Shown one piece after another: positions 1 to 6,677 of a DNA stretch of 7,159 nucleotides; position 1 is the stretch's first letter, and every line of letters begins with the position of its first letter. The notes under the pieces are model-generated. The model did not search any database. It was not told the origin of the DNA and saw only the letters and a list, made by a program, of their open reading frames with translations. Position numbers and translations under genes: made by a program. The stretch lies in assembly GCA_027620105.1 (NCBI GenBank), contig JAQCIA010000099.1, positions 1 through 7,159 on the forward strand, written 5' to 3'. The stretch is from Verrucomicrobiota bacterium. GTDB taxonomy: Bacteria > Verrucomicrobiota > Kiritimatiellia > UBA8416 > JAIOPI01.

Positions 1-82
1 TGCCGCCAATCTCACAACACGCTCAAGGACCACTCACGGCAATTCCCAACGACTTTGGCGCAGCCATGGCGTTCTGGCGTGG

Positions 83-118
83 TCAGGGGAAAAAACGTTG
101 ACGCTGCAAAACCCCTGA
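83..118 (+). other. 7-bp inverted repeat just upstream of the TPR gene
   Basis: TCAGGGG at 83-89 is the exact reverse complement of CCCCTGA at 112-118, with a 22-nt A-rich loop between them. In RNA this would be a modest hairpin ending 14 nt before the chosen ATG. The only Shine-Dalgarno-like bases nearby (GAGG, 117-120) overlap its 3' arm, so folding could limit translation. The loop also holds TTGACG (98-103), a fair -35 element. The matching -10 position 17 nt later (121-126, TACACG) is poor, so I do not call a promoter. The repeat is seen directly; any regulatory role is inference. Confidence 0.35.
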
Positions 119-132
119 GGTACACGCACTTC

Positions 133-3120
133 ATGCGCATGATGGAACATGGCGGCTGCGATGTGTGGCGGCCCGGCCTGCTGGCGGTCGTATTGGTGTG
201 TGTCGTGGCGGGGCAGATTTTTGCGCAGGGCGGCGCGTCATCCGGCGGGCTTGATGCGAAGACCGCGCTGGAAATGCGCTATGTGGACGGCCTGAACCGC
301 ATGGGCTTGAACGCCTACGCGGAACTGGTCCTCGAGAAACTCGGGTCGGGACCGGAAGTGAAGCTACGCCGCCTGCAGGGCGCGATGGCGCGCGGCGAGT
401 TCGAGGATGCGATACGGATCATCGCCGCCGAACCGGACCAGGGCTCCCTGTCCACCTTGCGAATGCGGCGCAGCCTGGGGGATGCCTATTTCGCCTGGGG
501 AAAATATCCGGAGGCGCGGGCCGAGTACGACGCCTTTTTCGCCAGGTTCGCCGGATCCATTCCAGAAGACCTCAAAGAGTTCTATCTCGATTCGGCCTAC
601 ACCTACGCGCAGATGATGCTGCTGATAAACGACCACGCCGCGGCCAGCGCGGCCTATCGCAAAGGCATCGCCGCCAATCCGATTCGTGACGTGAAGCGCC
701 AGTTTATGGGCGGACTCGCGGATGCGCTCATGAAGCAGGCGGTAAAGGCCACCGTTGCTGCGCGGGCCACGTTCTTAAGGGACGTGGAGGAGATCGCCAA
801 TGAGCTAATGTGGAAACAGGATCTCTGGTTCGGGCGCGCGATCGTCATGCGGGCACACGTCAACATGTTGCGGGGCGATATCGACGGCGCGATGAAGCTG
901 GTGGACGACTATCGCGATGCGCTGGTGGCGCTCGACGAGAATCTGGTGGCGCAGTCGACGCACGAGGAAGACTTTACGCGGCTGAGCCCGATGGCGGAGG
1001 CGCGGTACCTGATTGGCACGATTCTGCTCGATGAAGCCAAGCGCGCGCTGGAGAGGGGCGACCGGTCGAAAGTGCTGGAATTGCTTACGGGCAAGGATGA
1101 GTCGCGTGGGGGGCAGGCGACGCGCAGGCTGCCGGGCGCGCTGCAGCACTTCGTCAACGTCTTCGTCAAGTACCCCAACACGCCTTGGGCGGGGGATGCG
1201 GCCGCCAAGTACGAGGAAACAGTCGAGATTCTGGCAAAGCTGGGCAAGCGCATTAATGCGAAAATCACGCCCGAGCAGTGGGCCAAGGTTGAGATCGAGC
1301 AGATGAAGACGGCGCGGGCGCTGCTCAACCAGCAGAAGTATGCGGAAGCGGCGGACCAGTATCTGGCGTTGTTGACGCGCACGCCGGAGGGCTATTATGC
1401 CCTCGACGCGCTGGCCGAACTCGGTACGTGCTACGTGGAGATGGAAGAGGACCTCTACGCGGACGTGGTGATTAATTACATCGCCGAACGCTTCAATAAG
1501 AAGCCCAACCTGAGCGCGCGGGCGGGGGATCTGGTGCTCCGCTTCGGGCGCATGTATTTGGCGCGCAAAAAACCTGAACGCAAAGAAGCGATTTATGAGG
1601 TCTATTTCGACAACTTCAAGTCGCACGCACTGGCGGCGCAGCTGCTCAACACCGCTGGCGATCGGCGGTTTGCGACGAACAACTATGCCGGCGCGATTGA
1701 CTATTATCAGCGCGTGGTGAGCGATCATGCACAGTCGCCGGTGTCGTATGAGGCCATGAGCAGGATGGCGGCCTGCTACGAGCGGCTGGGCGACACCACG
1801 AATCAGCTCGCAACGATCAAAACCTACATTGCCCGCGCGACGAAGGCCAACCGGGTGAGCCACGACCTAATTCGCATGATCTTTCGCCAGGCCAATGCGT
1901 ATCAGGCCATGGGGCCAAAGTATTATCCCAAGGCCATGAGCGGCTACACGGAGATCGAGAAGCGCCTGAACGCCAAGCGCGAGGACTACCAACGCAACAA
2001 GGAAGAGGCGGACCAGAATCAGGAACTGCTCGAATGGGCGATGTACTATAAGGCGGTGTGTTTTGCGCGCGGCACACCGCCCCCTGGCAAGCCGGAAAAC
2101 CTCTACAAGCAGGCGGCGCTGCAACATTACCAGAAGCTGGCGGACGCCTACCCCAAATCCAAAGTGGCGCCGTCGGCGCTGAGCCAGGTCGGCACGCTGT
2201 GGACGCTCTTCGATAAGTCGGACGAGGCGCAAAAAGCCTTTACGCGTCTGAAGACGGATTACCCCGACTCCCCGGAGGCCAGAAACGTGGACTTCCTGCT
2301 CGCCAACAGCCTGCTCAAGCTGGACAAGCGCAAAGAGGCGATTCCGATCTTCAAGGCCATGTTTGCCGGGGAGGGTGGCAAGTACACGGAGACGCAGGTC
2401 CTGAGCGCCGGGACTGAGCTGTTCAAGGCGAAGGAATATGAAATTGCGGTAGAGGCGTTTGATCGCGTGCTGGCCGGGGTTTCGGATGGCAGCCGCGCCC
2501 TACGTGAACCGGCGCTGGCGCGGAAGGGCATCGCGCTGGCGGAGCTCAAGCGGTACGCCGAGGCCGCGGAAGCGCTGGCGCTGCTCTTTGCGGAGTATCC
2601 CCGTACGTCGTTTACGGTAGCGGCCGCTGCCGCGCGCAGTCGGGCCTGTGCCGAACTGGGCGGGGTTGAGGCGAATCCTGAAAAGCGCCTGGACTATTTC
2701 AACGCGGCCGTGGACGCCACGAAGACGGCGATAAAGCATGACAAGTCCGCCAGCCGCCGCGGCGAAGCCACCGTCGAAATCGGGCGCATCTACGAACTGA
2801 AGGCCAAGGCCGAAGCGGACCACGGGTCGGCGGAAAAGGCCAAGGACTACCGCAAGGAAGCGATTGCCAATTACCAGATCCTGACGCTGTTCGAGAATCC
2901 GGACGACCCTGAGATGCGCCCGCATCTCGAGCTGGCCTACCACAAACTGCTGGCGCAGTACGTGGATCTGGAAATGTGGCAGGATGTCTATACGGACTCC
3001 GACACGTACCTGAAGGCGTTTCCAGACGGCCCGCACGCGCTGGACATCCGGCAGTGGCGCAGTCGCGCGAACGCGCAGCTGGCGGCCGAGGGCGGGCCGC
3101 ATACCGAGGCCGCGCCATAG
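133..3120 (+). CDS. Large exported TPR-repeat protein (periplasmic scaffold)
   Basis: Encodes about 995 residues that I read as an exported tetratricopeptide-repeat protein, a family that scaffolds protein complexes and has no catalytic activity. The start at 133 gives a signal peptide: a short N-region, the hydrophobic core LLAVVLVCVVAG, and a likely cleavage after IFA near residue 31. The frame is open to the left edge and a TTG lies at 55, but either choice would bury the signal peptide. ATGs at 139 and 142 are also possible, and no ATG has a well-spaced Shine-Dalgarno. The rest is helical, with repeated TPR signatures: GDAYFAWGKYPEARAEY (about 116-132), FATNNYAGAIDYYQRVV (about 513-529), YPKSKVAPSAL (about 673), YPDSPEA (about 713), ELFKAKEYEIAVEAFDRVL (about 762-780) and ALAELKRYAEAAEALALLF (about 801-819). 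The YPxSxxA boundaries resemble the TPR_6 style of BamD and YbgF/CpoB. It is far longer than CpoB, so I do not give that name. The next gene starts 54 bp downstream and is probably co-transcribed. Confidence 0.85.
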   Translation: MRMMEHGGCDVWRPGLLAVVLVCVVAGQIFAQGGASSGGLDAKTALEMRYVDGLNRMGLNAYAELVLEKLGSGPEVKLRRLQGAMARGEFEDAIRIIAAEPDQGSLSTLRMRRSLGDAYFAWGKYPEARAEYDAFFARFAGSIPEDLKEFYLDSAYTYAQMMLLINDHAAASAAYRKGIAANPIRDVKRQFMGGLADALMKQAVKATVAARATFLRDVEEIANELMWKQDLWFGRAIVMRAHVNMLRGDIDGAMKLVDDYRDALVALDENLVAQSTHEEDFTRLSPMAEARYLIGTILLDEAKRALERGDRSKVLELLTGKDESRGGQATRRLPGALQHFVNVFVKYPNTPWAGDAAAKYEETVEILAKLGKRINAKITPEQWAKVEIEQMKTARALLNQQKYAEAADQYLALLTRTPEGYYALDALAELGTCYVEMEEDLYADVVINYIAERFNKKPNLSARAGDLVLRFGRMYLARKKPERKEAIYEVYFDNFKSHALAAQLLNTAGDRRFATNNYAGAIDYYQRVVSDHAQSPVSYEAMSRMAACYERLGDTTNQLATIKTYIARATKANRVSHDLIRMIFRQANAYQAMGPKYYPKAMSGYTEIEKRLNAKREDYQRNKEEADQNQELLEWAMYYKAVCFARGTPPPGKPENLYKQAALQHYQKLADAYPKSKVAPSALSQVGTLWTLFDKSDEAQKAFTRLKTDYPDSPEARNVDFLLANSLLKLDKRKEAIPIFKAMFAGEGGKYTETQVLSAGTELFKAKEYEIAVEAFDRVLAGVSDGSRALREPALARKGIALAELKRYAEAAEALALLFAEYPRTSFTVAAAAARSRACAELGGVEANPEKRLDYFNAAVDATKTAIKHDKSASRRGEATVEIGRIYELKAKAEADHGSAEKAKDYRKEAIANYQILTLFENPDDPEMRPHLELAYHKLLAQYVDLEMWQDVYTDSDTYLKAFPDGPHALDIRQWRSRANAQLAAEGGPHTEAAP

Positions 3121-3162
3121 GTGATGGGGCGCGTCCCGAAATCATAGGCAGTGAGCGGACAA

Positions 3163-3167
3163 GGGAG
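3163..3167 (+). promoter_or_regulatory. Ribosome binding site deciding the start of the second gene
   Basis: GGGAG lies 7 nt before the ATG at 3175. It favours that ATG over the in-frame GTG at 3151, which has no comparable site and would add eight residues ahead of the signal peptide. Confidence 0.6.
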
Positions 3168-3174
3168 AGTGGAT

Positions 3175-3963
3175 ATGAGCACAACAAATTTGAGCGTGGG
3201 ACGCTGGGGCTGGCGCCTATTGCCGGTGATCATCTGGGCATTGGTCTGCAGCGTGCCCGATGGGGTGCTGGCGCAGGGCGCGCCGGGCAGAATTGTGAAG
3301 ATCAACAAGCAGGAATTGACCGGCAACATCACCTGGCTCGCCAGCCAGAGGGGCTACGAAGTTGCAGCGGGCAGTACGCGTACGTCGGTGTCCCTGAACC
3401 AGGTGGCATCGATTCAGGTCGCGCCGCCGGCGGAGTTGGTGCGCGCGATTCAGTCCGGCGATACGGCGACACTGAGCCGGATCGTGGACAGCTACCGCAT
3501 GCTGGGGCCCGACCTGGATGCCATGCGCGCGCTCGCCGAGGGCTTGCGACGGGCCGGTAAGGGGCAGGAAGCGCTGGATCGGTTCAAGAAGGTGATGGAG
3601 CACCGTGCACCGGAAACCGTGCCGGCCGAGGTGTCGCGCGTTTACTGGAACATTCTGCTCGACGCGGAGCGCTACGATGATCTGCGCAATCAGCTCACCG
3701 CGGCAATCGAGAAGGGCCCGCGCCCGCAGGTGGCGACCGCCCAGCTGCTGCGCGGGGAAATGGATATGCGGCGCAAGCAGTACCGTGAAGCGCTCGTCAA
3801 TGGCTATTTGCGGACGATCGTGCTCTTCGCCAACGTGAAAGCCGTCCAGCCTGAGGCGCTGCTCAAGGCCGCGCTCTGCTTCGACGAACTGGGCGAAAGC
3901 CAGAACGCCGAAAAAATGCGCCGCAAGCTCGCTCAGGAGTATCCGGGCAGCCCGCAGCGGTAA
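3175..3963 (+). CDS. Exported protein with small beta-domain and TPR-like helices
   Basis: Encodes 262 residues. The N-terminus is a signal peptide (WRLLPVIIWALVCSVPDGVLA, residues about 13-33) with a likely cleavage between A33 and QGAPG, which resembles the junctions in the large TPR protein and in ExbB. Residues about 38-84 (GRIVKINKQELTGNITW... to VSLNQVASIQVAPP) alternate polar and hydrophobic residues and look like a compact SH3- or Sm-like beta-barrel, similar in style to short domains before TPRs in other envelope proteins. This is a fold guess. Residues about 86-262 are helical, with TPR-like pieces (ALAEGLRRAGKGQEALDRFKKVM, about 119-141; ALLKAALCFDELGESQNAEKM..., about 228 onward) ending in YPGSP. 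No catalytic motif was recognised. With the preceding gene it forms a two-gene exported TPR unit; an adaptor role is inference. Confidence 0.8.
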   Translation: MSTTNLSVGRWGWRLLPVIIWALVCSVPDGVLAQGAPGRIVKINKQELTGNITWLASQRGYEVAAGSTRTSVSLNQVASIQVAPPAELVRAIQSGDTATLSRIVDSYRMLGPDLDAMRALAEGLRRAGKGQEALDRFKKVMEHRAPETVPAEVSRVYWNILLDAERYDDLRNQLTAAIEKGPRPQVATAQLLRGEMDMRRKQYREALVNGYLRTIVLFANVKAVQPEALLKAALCFDELGESQNAEKMRRKLAQEYPGSPQR

Positions 3964-4011
3964 CGGCGCGTCCGGAATTGCGGCTGGGGGCAAAGGGGAA
4001 GGGAAGACGGG

Positions 4012-4089
4012 AACGTTCAACTTCCAACACCCAACGCGGAACATCCCAAGCCGAAATCCGTATGCGACGTTGAAATTTGGAGCGTTGAA
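4012..4089. repeat. Imperfect inverted repeat with 7-bp AAC periodicity
   Basis: AAC triplets begin at 4012, 4019, 4026, 4033 and 4040, an exact 7-bp period over five units. A right arm carries the complement: TTCAAC (4016-4021) matches GTTGAA (4084-4089), TCCAA (4023-4027) matches TTGGA (4077-4081), and CAACG (4032-4036) matches CGTTG (4068-4072). The three pairs are colinear, leaving a central loop of about 31 nt. The element fills much of the gap between the second and third genes. It resembles dispersed heptad-type intergenic repeats I recall from some PVC genomes; that link is from memory and unproven. It could be a mobile-like repeat, a transcript-end hairpin or a protein-binding array. 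A second weak hairpin (3948-3956 with 3979-3986, one bulge, no T-run) overlaps the preceding stop codon. Confidence 0.6.
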
Positions 4090-4112
4090 AGTGTCCGCAT
4101 CGTCTTCTGCTC

Positions 4113-4781
4113 ATGAAGCTTCGCTGCCCCTATTGCCGAAACGTGTTTGAGGCACTCGCGGAGGCCCGCTGCCCCTCCTGCGGGAAGGCGCTGCGGATGC
4201 CCGAACGCCCGCCGGATCCGAATGCCGTTGCGGCGAAACCGACGGCCAAGGCGGAGCGCAAGGCGAAACGGTGGCGCTCCATGCGTAATCCCACAGGGCG
4301 CGCGCCGACGCAGCGTCCCCCGGCCTTGCTCCTGCCGTTGCTGATGCTGGCTGGTCGGCCGCGCCGGACCTTGTTGATGGTGGTCCTGGTCGGCGTTCTT
4401 GCGGCGGGCATGCTGATTCAGAAAGCCGGCATGGATCCCAATCATCCAGGCGAGCCGCACGAAGTGACGCGCGCCCGGGCCGAACTGGGCGTGCTGCGCA
4501 CGGCGCTGGAATGGTTTTGCGCGACCTGTGATCGCTACCCCACGACCGAGGAGGGTCTCCGCGCGCTCGTGCGCAATCCCGGCGTTCCCGGCTGGAGTGG
4601 GCACTACATCGAGAGCCTGTATCCCGATCCCTGGAAGCGCCAGTATCAGTATGCGTGCTCCAACACGACCGTGACGCTCCTCTCGCTCGGTCCGGATGGC
4701 AAGGCCCACACGGCGGATGACCTCATCGCCCCTACGCCGGATTTTAAGGCGATCATGGAGCGCATCCTGCCGTCGAAGTAG
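4113..4781 (+). CDS. Zinc-ribbon / GspG-type pseudopilin-domain membrane protein
   Basis: Encodes 222 residues. Residues 5-23 hold two CxxC pairs (CPYC at 5-8, CPSC at 20-23), a zinc-ribbon arrangement. A basic, proline-rich linker follows to about residue 84, then one hydrophobic helix (about 86-103). The C-terminal part, about 118-215, matches the type II secretion major pseudopilin GspG: RYPTTEEGLRALV (141-153), YIESLYPDPWKRQYQY (165-180), SLGPDGK (191-197) and the acidic pair D202-D203, where GspG proteins bind calcium. GspG normally begins with a short leader, a Gly-Phe cleavage site and Glu at +5. Here the helix is preceded by RPRRTLL and lacks both, so processing and assembly into a pseudopilus look unlikely. 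An added CxxC (C136, C139) and C182 lie in the presumed periplasmic domain. No other type II secretion gene is visible. No Shine-Dalgarno precedes the ATG, but no in-frame alternative lies closer. Domain assignment is confident; the role is unknown. Confidence 0.85.
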   Translation: MKLRCPYCRNVFEALAEARCPSCGKALRMPERPPDPNAVAAKPTAKAERKAKRWRSMRNPTGRAPTQRPPALLLPLLMLAGRPRRTLLMVVLVGVLAAGMLIQKAGMDPNHPGEPHEVTRARAELGVLRTALEWFCATCDRYPTTEEGLRALVRNPGVPGWSGHYIESLYPDPWKRQYQYACSNTTVTLLSLGPDGKAHTADDLIAPTPDFKAIMERILPSK

Positions 4782-4951
4782 GTGCGGGCGGCGCGGTGAA
4801 GTTTTCGTGCGTAGCGCCTCGATCTCCCGCTTGACACGGATTCGTGAGTTATGCCAGCCTGCGAACTTGCGATTGCCAAGCCGTCGCCCGATATGAACCC
4901 GGCAGTATAACGGGGCATACGCGGGCGCAATACGAAGCGAAGGATGGAAGC
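4782..4951 (+). other. 170-bp gap before the motor operon
   Basis: This gap is the natural place for an operon promoter, but I cannot define one. TTGACA at 4831-4836 is a perfect -35 hexamer with no credible -10 at 15-19 bp. TATAAC at 4906-4911 is a fair -10 without a matching -35. A weak bulged stem (CGCATCCT near 4761 with AGGTGCG near 4780) spans the preceding stop codon and is followed at a distance by TTTT (4801-4804); it is too weak to call a terminator. No gene was recognised here. Confidence 0.3.
4940..4944 (+). promoter_or_regulatory. Ribosome binding site deciding the exbB start
   Basis: AAGGA sits 7 nt before the ATG at 4952. It supports that start over an in-frame upstream GTG at 4844, which would place 36 non-hydrophobic residues ahead of the signal peptide. 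Confidence 0.6.
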
Positions 4952-5770
4952 ATGAAACGGATTACGTTGCTCGCCGCGACCGCACTGCTCTACGTCTCCA
5001 TGATGCCTCTGCAACCGCTGCTGGCGCAGGGCGCACCTGCCGCGGCCGAAGCGGTCACCCCGGACCAGGCCTTGGAAGCGGCGGCCCTAGCCGCCGCCGC
5101 CGCCGACCATGGCGGGCGCGCCCACTCGGGAGGCTTGTTCCAGGTCATTATGAAGTCCGGCTGGTTCGGCGTCATGATTTGGCTGCTGTTGGTCGCCGGT
5201 TTGGTCGGCTGCGTGACACTGGTGGTTGACTCGTATCTGACCGTTCGCGAGAAAAACATCGCGCCGGTGGAGGTCATTAATAGCGTCCGCGCCGCGATGC
5301 AAGAAGGCGATTTGCTGAAGGCGATCAACCATTGCGAGCACAATCCCGGCCCGCTGGCGAATATTCTCAAGGCCGGCTTCAGCAACGTGGAAGACGGCTT
5401 TGAGGTGATTCAGGATTCCGTCAGCGTGGCGGCGGACATCGAGAGCGAAAGACTACTGTCCAAGGTCACCTACCTGAGCGTTATCTCGAACGCGACGCCG
5501 ATGCTGGGGCTGATCGGGACGGTGCAGGGCATGATCTTCGCGTTCGCCACGCTGGGCACCACGGAAGCCGGTGCCGCCCAGCAAGCCATGTTGGCGTTGA
5601 ACATTTCCCACGGGTTGTGGGCGACCGCCGTGGGGCTGACCACCGCCGTGCCGGCAACGATTTACTACTTCTACTTCAAGAACAAGGCCAACCGCATCAT
5701 TCTGGGAATGGAAGCCTTGACCTTGGACGTCATCAAGTCCTTGCGGAATGTGGAAGTCGTTTCCGAATAA
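4952..5770 (+). CDS. exbB: ExbB/TolQ/MotA-family proton channel with signal peptide
   Basis: Encodes 272 residues of the inner-membrane channel subunit that, with ExbD, uses the proton gradient to power a TonB- or TolA-type protein. Residues 1-25 form a signal peptide (LLAATALLYV core, likely cleavage LLA/QGAPA). An alanine-rich periplasmic stretch follows (about 27-60). TM1 is about 71-93 (WFGVMIWLLLVAGLVGCVTL), followed by a cytoplasmic domain (about 95-172). TM2, about 173-199, contains ATPMLGLIGTVQGMIFAF, the family's most conserved motif. TM3, about 219-243, contains ISHGLWATAVGLTTAVPA. The family is thus clear, although ExbB, TolQ and related paralogues cannot be separated by eye. A cleavable signal peptide is absent from E. 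coli ExbB but fits the N-out topology and occurs in other lineages. It heads the four-gene cluster; the first exbD follows 39 bp later. Confidence 0.92.
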   Translation: MKRITLLAATALLYVSMMPLQPLLAQGAPAAAEAVTPDQALEAAALAAAAADHGGRAHSGGLFQVIMKSGWFGVMIWLLLVAGLVGCVTLVVDSYLTVREKNIAPVEVINSVRAAMQEGDLLKAINHCEHNPGPLANILKAGFSNVEDGFEVIQDSVSVAADIESERLLSKVTYLSVISNATPMLGLIGTVQGMIFAFATLGTTEAGAAQQAMLALNISHGLWATAVGLTTAVPATIYYFYFKNKANRIILGMEALTLDVIKSLRNVEVVSE

Positions 5771-5809
5771 CGATTTAACCGTGGTGGCCCCTCGGAACGG
5801 AACGAGGCT

Positions 5810-6226
5810 ATGCGTAAACGCGAAGACGAGTCACTGGGCGGCGCTCTGATCGCCATGATCGATGTGGTCTTTCAGATCATCATCTTCTTTGTGTGCACCG
5901 CCAACCTGCAGGATTCCGGCCGTGATCCGCGCATTCAGCTCGCTGTGGCCCCGCATGCGCAGCTGGTAATTAAGAAAGATCCCCGCGAGATCGTTGTAGA
6001 TGTAGACAGTCACGGGAGCGTGACCATCGCGCGGACGCCGCTTTCATCGGGACAGCTGTTGCACGTGCTGAGAAAGGCGACGGCGGAGTACGGTAGGGAT
6101 GTTCCGGTGATCGTGCGCGCGGATGGCCGGGCCTCCCACGAGATGGTGCGGCAGATCATGGACGCGAGTGCGGCGGCGGGAATATGGCGAATCAAGATTT
6201 CAGCGTTGAAGGAAAAGGGCGGCTGA
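5810..6226 (+). CDS. exbD: ExbD/TolR-family motor stator protein (first copy)
   Basis: Encodes 138 residues, a normal length for ExbD. A short charged cytoplasmic N-terminus (MRKREDES) leads into one transmembrane helix, about 12-33 (ALIAMIDVVFQIIIFFVCTA). D18 in the MIDVVFQ motif corresponds to the single membrane aspartate that is protonated during ExbB-ExbD function. The periplasmic domain, about 55-135, shows the usual order: a beta segment (EIVVDVDSHGSVTIARTPL), a helix (SSGQLLHVLRKATAEYG), VPVIVRADGRASHEMVRQIMDA, and the closing WRIKISAL. A weak ribosome site (GGAA, 5799-5802) precedes the ATG. It differs clearly from the second copy, so this is not a recent duplication. ExbD and TolR cannot be told apart here. 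Confidence 0.92.
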   Translation: MRKREDESLGGALIAMIDVVFQIIIFFVCTANLQDSGRDPRIQLAVAPHAQLVIKKDPREIVVDVDSHGSVTIARTPLSSGQLLHVLRKATAEYGRDVPVIVRADGRASHEMVRQIMDASAAAGIWRIKISALKEKGG

Positions 6227-6241
6227 CCGGACAGGTGTGCC

Positions 6242-6649
6242 ATGGCCAGAAAGCGTCGTCTAGTAGTCGAGCATCCCGGCGAGTTGAACCTCGTAGCCAT
6301 GATCGACGTGGCCTTCCAGCTACTCAATTACTTCATCATTTCCTCCCGCCCCTTGGATGTGCTGGCCAACCTGGACATTTTACGACCAGAGGCGGACGAC
6401 ATTTCCACAAAGGAGGAGGAGCCGCCGCAGATGCTGGAAATCTTGGTGCATCGCGACGGCTACGCCATTCAGAAGCGCAACGTGGGGCTGGCCGAGCTGG
6501 ACCGGCAGTTGACGCGGCTGGGCGGCAGCAGCAGGAACGTGTCGGTCGTGATCAAGTGCACGGGCAACTCGCCGCACGCCGGATTGGTGAACGTCCTCGA
6601 CGTCTGCGCCAAGGTCGGCCTCACCAAGCTCGCGGTTTTCAGCATGTAG
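6242..6649 (+). CDS. exbD: ExbD/TolR-family motor stator protein (second copy)
   Basis: Encodes 135 residues with the same design as its neighbour 15 bp upstream. A basic N-terminus (MARKRR) precedes a membrane helix, about 16-34 (LVAMIDVAFQLLNYFII), with the functional aspartate at D22. The periplasmic part continues with PPQMLEILVHRDGYAIQKRNVGLAELDRQLTRLGG, then VSVVIKCTGNSPHAGLVNVLDVCAKVGLTKLAVFSM, matching the ExbD beta-helix layout. The polar pair N29-Y30 inside the helix replaces the all-hydrophobic run of the first copy. After the helix comes an acidic stretch (EADDISTKEEEP) before the folded domain. A short AGG (6233-6235) is the only ribosome-site-like sequence, and translational coupling to the previous gene is plausible. 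Tandem divergent ExbDs suggest a stator with two kinds of subunit. Confidence 0.92.
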   Translation: MARKRRLVVEHPGELNLVAMIDVAFQLLNYFIISSRPLDVLANLDILRPEADDISTKEEEPPQMLEILVHRDGYAIQKRNVGLAELDRQLTRLGGSSRNVSVVIKCTGNSPHAGLVNVLDVCAKVGLTKLAVFSM

Positions 6650-6677
6650 GTCAGCGGCCGCAGCCTGGAGTATCAGC

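Noticed and set aside
55..132. N-terminal extension of the TPR protein from TTG at 55 or from beyond the left edge
   Set aside because: The frame is open to the window edge, but an extension would put at least 26 polar residues before a good signal peptide. Upstream sequence would settle it.
805..1863. 352-residue open frame on the minus strand
   Set aside because: It lies wholly inside the large TPR gene, is Arg/His/Leu rich without domain motifs, and is the kind of antisense frame that GC-rich coding sequence produces.
2976..3560. 194-residue frame on the plus strand bridging the first two genes
   Set aside because: It overlaps two well-supported genes in another frame, is Gly/Arg/Ala rich, and has no recognisable motif.
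3948..3986. Intrinsic terminator after the second gene
   Set aside because: An 8-bp stem with one bulge can form, but its left arm is inside the coding sequence and a G-rich stretch, not a T-run, follows.
3217..4044. 275-residue open frame on the minus strand
   Set aside because: It is antisense to the second exported protein, has low-complexity Arg/Leu/Ala composition, and no recognisable domain or signal. It also runs into the heptad repeat.
4831..4860. Promoter at the perfect TTGACA hexamer
   Set aside because: No -10-like hexamer occurs at 15-19 bp; the 17-bp position reads CCAGCC.
5810..6649. Recent tandem duplication of exbD
   Set aside because: The two proteins share only family motifs such as MIDVxFQ and differ over most of their length, so the duplication, if any, is old.
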